Below are positions 60,214 to 64,000 of a stretch of 64,000 nucleotides of DNA, piece after piece. Positions within the stretch are counted from its first letter, which is position 1. Every line of letters starts with the position of its first letter. The position numbers and the translations under genes are program-made. This stretch comes from Pyxicephalus adspersus (taxonomy: Eukaryota; Chordata; Amphibia; Anura; Pyxicephalidae), in assembly GCF_032062135.1 (NCBI RefSeq), contig NC_092868.1, forward strand, positions 48,465,163 through 48,529,162, given 5' to 3'. Under the pieces are notes generated by a model. The model saw only the letters and a list, made by a program, of their open reading frames with translations. It did not search any database and was not told where the DNA came from.

Positions 60214-62939
60214 CTCGTGAATATAATATGAGCTCTTACTTGGTCACAAGGAAAATAAATGATCTGTATGGTATAGCGGTATGTATTCACACTTTTGGTT
60301 GTTTTATTGGTTCTTTGAGCTAATTATGGAATTGTCAATGTCAGTAGAAACCTATATTTTTCTGGGATGATGCTAATGATGATATCAAATTTACTTTTAG
60401 CCAAAAAATAGAAAAACTGTAGACTAATATGTTCCTTCCAACGCCTGTGGTTTTGGGGCCTGAGCAAAGCAAAACTAACCCCTTCTCCTCACTCCTCCTA
60501 GACTCAAAGTTAGTGTTCAAAATGTTTAAAGTTTTGCAACACAAGTGGGAAAAAATCCCGACCCTCAATGGTATTCGAATTATTCATTTCATATTGCTAT
60601 ATAGGCAACATTTTAAATAAAATTAAAGATAAAAAAGCTTAAGCAATTTTAGAGCTGAGCCCCCCACCCTTGATAGCCTTCTATCCAATCTAAGTACCCT
60701 AATGGCCACTAGGGGTGCTGGTTTTGGATAGGGGCTAGCTAATAGGCTAGTTCTAAAATCCAAGCACCAACATCACCTAGGATGATGTCTGCCAAGGTAA
60801 TGATTAATTCATTCATTCATTTAATAACATTTTATAAATCTTGCTACAGGTTGACTCATGAGACAAGTCTCAAATGCATAGACATATCATGCGTGTCAGT
60901 TCCTGCACTTATATACATTTCACTTTTTCTATAATAATGTACCTTCTCATCTATTTCATTGTAATTACTTCTATCTGAGTGTTTCATTTAGCAGTACATG
61001 AAATTGCAACAGTGCATGTTAACTCAACACATGAACATTCTATTGTGCAGCAATCTTCTTCCATCAACTTTCTTGTTCTGTAAGGCCTGCATGAGCTGTA
61101 CAATGTTTCAATTAGGGAATGTTAACGATTTTTTGAAGTTTGCCTGTAGTGGTGTAAAGGCTTATACAGATATTAAATATTTTATAAAGATATTTTAGCA
61201 GAGAGATTGGCAATCAAAGACAAAAAAAAGAACATGCCTGATTCACCAATTTTTCAGACTGTTGGCAACGACTTAGGTTAGGTTATATCTTATAATTGGC
61301 CCCCTGGGGAACAAAAAATATTAGGCCGCTTTAAGACTTGCAGTCAATAATTGTTTGCTACTTCCAAACCCCTTTATGCATTTTTTTAGTGTCATCCACA
61401 GCATTTGACAACCAGCTAAGTTTGAGGTGTGGATTTTCCTCCAGAAGCAACTTTCGCCTTTCAGGAACTGTGCAGTGGGGCCACAAAACTGCATTGCAGC
61501 CAGTGGCAAATGTGCACAAAATAGTTCCCATTTATTTGCATGGGAGTGATTGGGAGCATGGTTGAGTCTCCAGTACAATGCCATGGTCAACTGAAAGTTT
61601 GAATTGGTCCTTAGGGGTAGCGGTTGACAATTTACTTAGTGGATTACCAAGCAAAGTAATGAAATTTCAGATCTGAAGTGGATCTATCTGACCCAACCCA
61701 CTCTAGATAATGATTGGATCATTGTAATATTTTTTTTTATTTTATGTAAAATTTACACTGTTGACTAATCAAAATCTATGATATGTAATAATTCTTTTTC
61801 TCCAAATAACATATTTTTGTTCTCATTTCTCTTTTCACAGGATTCCATTAGTGAACCTGTAAAAAAAACAAACAAAAATATAAAAACAGGTGTCTACTAT
61901 TTTTGTTTACCACTGGGACTCACAGAGCTGAACTCTACTGGACAAATATATTTTTATAAAAATGTAAAGAGACTAAATTTTTTTCTTTCTGTCAATTTTT
62001 TTTTTTTTTTTGGATAGAAGACAAATGAGATATCGAAATTTTGACAACTAGCAATTCATAAACATAGGACTGACCATACAAATTTTTGGATTAGGACTGT
62101 GAATTTTTTGAACCTGTGCCAATAACACCAATATGTGCCATGAATTGATGACATAGAAAAAGAAACTTCCATAGAAGATTATATTAAGAAATATGAATTT
62201 GGTGACCTATTTATAGGGAATAAAATATTGTGTAGAAATAGTCAACCTTTCTTTTTGAAGTAACATTTAAGCAGCTATTGTTTTATTACACAGAGGATTA
62301 TCATTTTAGAGAAATATTGCCACTGCAACTGCTTTAAAAAGTCAATATTTAAATTATTTCCGAGTTGAAAATAATTGCTTTTGATGGGATCAATATTTAG
62401 AGTTGTTCTTAATTAAGGTGTTGGATTGCCTTTTAATACTGTAATACTGAAAAAAATCTATATGCAAGCAAACTTTATATATTTTTTATTTATTTTATTT
62501 TAAATGACTTGTGTCCTTTTTTCCAAATTTTTAATTACAAACTTTATGAGCCCAGAAATGCAACTGGTGGAAATGATGTTGTGAACAAAAAAATATAAAT
62601 ATATATATAATAATGCATTAAAAGATCCGACAAGTGTTCCCTAACCACACAGTCATGTAGAAAATCATATCCAATAGAGGCCAACTGAATAATTAAAAGA
62701 GAGCTAGCTTTTATGTATTATTCATATTTAATAATAGCAAGGCTGGAAGATAACTCATTAACCTAATCAAAAAGACAAATCTGTTTCACAGACAAAAACT
62801 TGGCATATGTTACCTACAGGGGTGCCCAAGATTGGGGAGTTTTAGACATTATATACTGTGAGTTTGTATTGTAAAATAGAATTCAACAAGGGCACCTTTG
62901 TGTTAATTATTCAGTTATCTGTACATTTAAAATGACTTT

Positions 62940-62945
62940 AATAAA
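62940..62945 (+). promoter_or_regulatory. AJAP1: Poly(A) signal AATAAA, proximal alternative
   Basis: Exact hexamer, followed by a modest T-rich stretch at 62983-63000. Plausible alternative 3' end. Confidence 0.45.
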
Positions 62946-63231
62946 GCACAGTTATAAAGCTATACCATAAAGACCCCATACTATTTTAGTTTGCTCAGTT
63001 AAAATGTTTTCCTATTTCTTTTCACTGACATTAAATTGACTTACGGTTTTGAATTAATATTTGGAGTACAGTATTTTTTACTTTTATGCGTGTTTTACGT
63101 TTTTTTTTTATTTCTGTTTTTGCTTTGCTCCCAGTTGTGAATTGTTTGTGCAGTAATTCTATCTTAATCATAATAACATAATTCATGTTTTAATTTAACA
63201 TGTAAACTTTTAAAAATATACATATAGTTAA

Positions 63232-63237
63232 AATAAA
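63232..63237 (+). promoter_or_regulatory. AJAP1: Poly(A) signal AATAAA, best candidate
   Basis: Exact hexamer; the GU-rich element TTCTTTTTTGTGTTGGTGT begins 27 bases downstream, the expected arrangement for cleavage between them. Another hexamer lies at 63396. Confidence 0.6.
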
Positions 63238-63289
63238 AAAAAGACTTTTTTATATAAACACTATTCTTTTTTGTGTTGGTGTAAAATGC

Positions 63290-64000
63290 AAGAGTAAATT
63301 ACAAATTAAAAAGGTACTTTATGAAATAATCTGTTTATTGTTTATATATCAACCTAAAGGTTTCCAGTTTATTAAAAATATATATTATGACCAATAATAA
63401 AATATTGTTAAAAATGTAACATTTTAACTTTTGCCTAAAATTATCTTTTTAACTTTTTATTTTTTACATTTGCTAAATGATATCATACATATATGATCTT
63501 TTATGTTGCTTACTTTTAGCTAGCAAACTTTATCCCCTTGTGTTATTTAAATTACACATGTGCTTACTAGATAAGTTACTAAATATTGTTTAAAGAATAG
63601 TTACATTCCAGAAATTCAAATATCAGCTTTTGGTGGACCATTAAATTTCATAGTAAATGTGTTAATCAAATTATATATAGAAATATATATAATCCATAAA
63701 TATAAATTGGGGTAAATTATATTAATGTAATAATATAATACAATGTGTGCATGTATTTTACAGCATGTACACATTAGGCATTATTGTATGCCATCCAGCT
63801 TATAACACCTATTTAAAGCATATTAATCTAGGTTTAGTTTTGGTTTAAAAAGGACTCATCATCAGATTTTGTACTTATTACTATAATATATAGTACAAAG
63901 TAAAAAATGTATTTTTTAAAAAATTTATATATTTACTGCAGCAGTAGTAAAGACTAAATGGGAAGCCTACAGCCTCTTGGGATCCATATGTCATGTACTT
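63290..64000. other. AT-rich DNA downstream of AJAP1
   Basis: Very AT-rich sequence with one more AATAAA at 63396. I see no gene, exon or recognisable repeat here. It may be extended 3'UTR if the earlier poly(A) signals are bypassed. Confidence 0.5.

Larger units (their letters stand above)
43637..61840 (+). other. AJAP1: AJAP1 3'UTR intron, 18.2 kb
   Basis: Begins GTACGT and ends TCTCTTTTCACAG. It holds a Penelope-like element within 310 bases of the donor, a (TA)n tract, a C-rich block, a hAT MITE with target duplication, a foldback cluster near 55.6-56.1 kb, GC-rich repeats and a hammerhead-like motif at 59583. The blocks 46030-46800, 48370-49820, 53040-55000 and 60230-61840 contain only unassigned AT-rich DNA as far as I can see. 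An ORF of 102 residues at 58135-58443 has no recognisable domain. Confidence 0.75.
61841..63255 (+). other. AJAP1: AJAP1 terminal 3'UTR exon
   Basis: A polypyrimidine tract and TTTTCACAG precede the first base. By position it follows the donor at 43636, so in the main transcript it is wholly untranslated. The exon is AT-rich with several ATTTA words. Its end is placed near 63250 because AATAAA at 63232 is followed 27 bases later by a GU-rich stretch. AATAAA at 62219 and 62940 could give shorter forms. The exon call rests on splice signals, gene structure known for AJAP1 and poly(A) signals; transcript data are not available here. Confidence 0.65.

Noticed and set aside
1..64000. tRNA, rRNA or snRNA genes
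   Set aside because: I looked for internal promoter boxes and familiar snRNA starts on both strands and found none I could support.

Overview
The window looks like vertebrate nuclear DNA from an anuran amphibian, probably a neobatrachian (ranoid-like) frog. It is AT-rich and intron-dominated, has no operons or long ORFs, and is full of repeat families typical of frog genomes: Penelope-like remnants, hAT and Tc1 DNA transposons, and foldback MITEs. The order is well supported by the repeats; the species cannot be read from the sequence.

One gene is clearly present, on the + strand: the 3' part of AJAP1 (adherens junction-associated protein 1, also called SHREW1), a single-pass membrane protein. 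Three coding exons join in phase: 14225-14312 (transmembrane segment), 27578-27823 (cytoplasmic tail) and 43505-43577 (C-terminus and stop, with the exon running on to a donor after 43636). A fourth exon starts at 61841 and carries 3'UTR, with the best poly(A) signal at 63232. Together the coding exons give the last 134 residues. The exon(s) for the signal peptide and ectodomain lie upstream of base 1. The introns seen are at least 14.2, 13.3, 15.7 and 18.2 kb; the last lies wholly in the 3'UTR.

Region by region: 1-14224 is intron with a 42-bp minisatellite, a (TA)n tract, a Penelope-like foldback and a large MITE foldback. 14313-27577 holds a nested hAT/MITE insertion, a TTAA-flanked composite element, a 1.9-kb non-autonomous hAT element with an exact 8-bp target duplication, and several hAT-Charlie-like MITEs. 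27824-43504 holds a (TATC)n tract, a hammerhead-like foldback, a decayed Tc1 transposon and a 69-bp tandem duplication. 43637-61840 holds a Penelope-like copy with recognisable reverse transcriptase, a (TA)n tract, a 519-bp hAT MITE with 8-bp target duplication, and GC-rich dispersed repeats.

The most interesting non-genic signal is a motif found about ten times (GCGAAACGCGT or its complement, usually paired with CTGAGGAAG). Several copies fit a hammerhead-ribozyme-like fold, and the pairing stems change sequence between copies while staying complementary. One copy lies inside the Penelope-like element that carries the RT remnant. For the gene, the notable points are a stop codon 59 nt before the last exon junction and an in-frame alternative C-terminus if the last coding exon is skipped.
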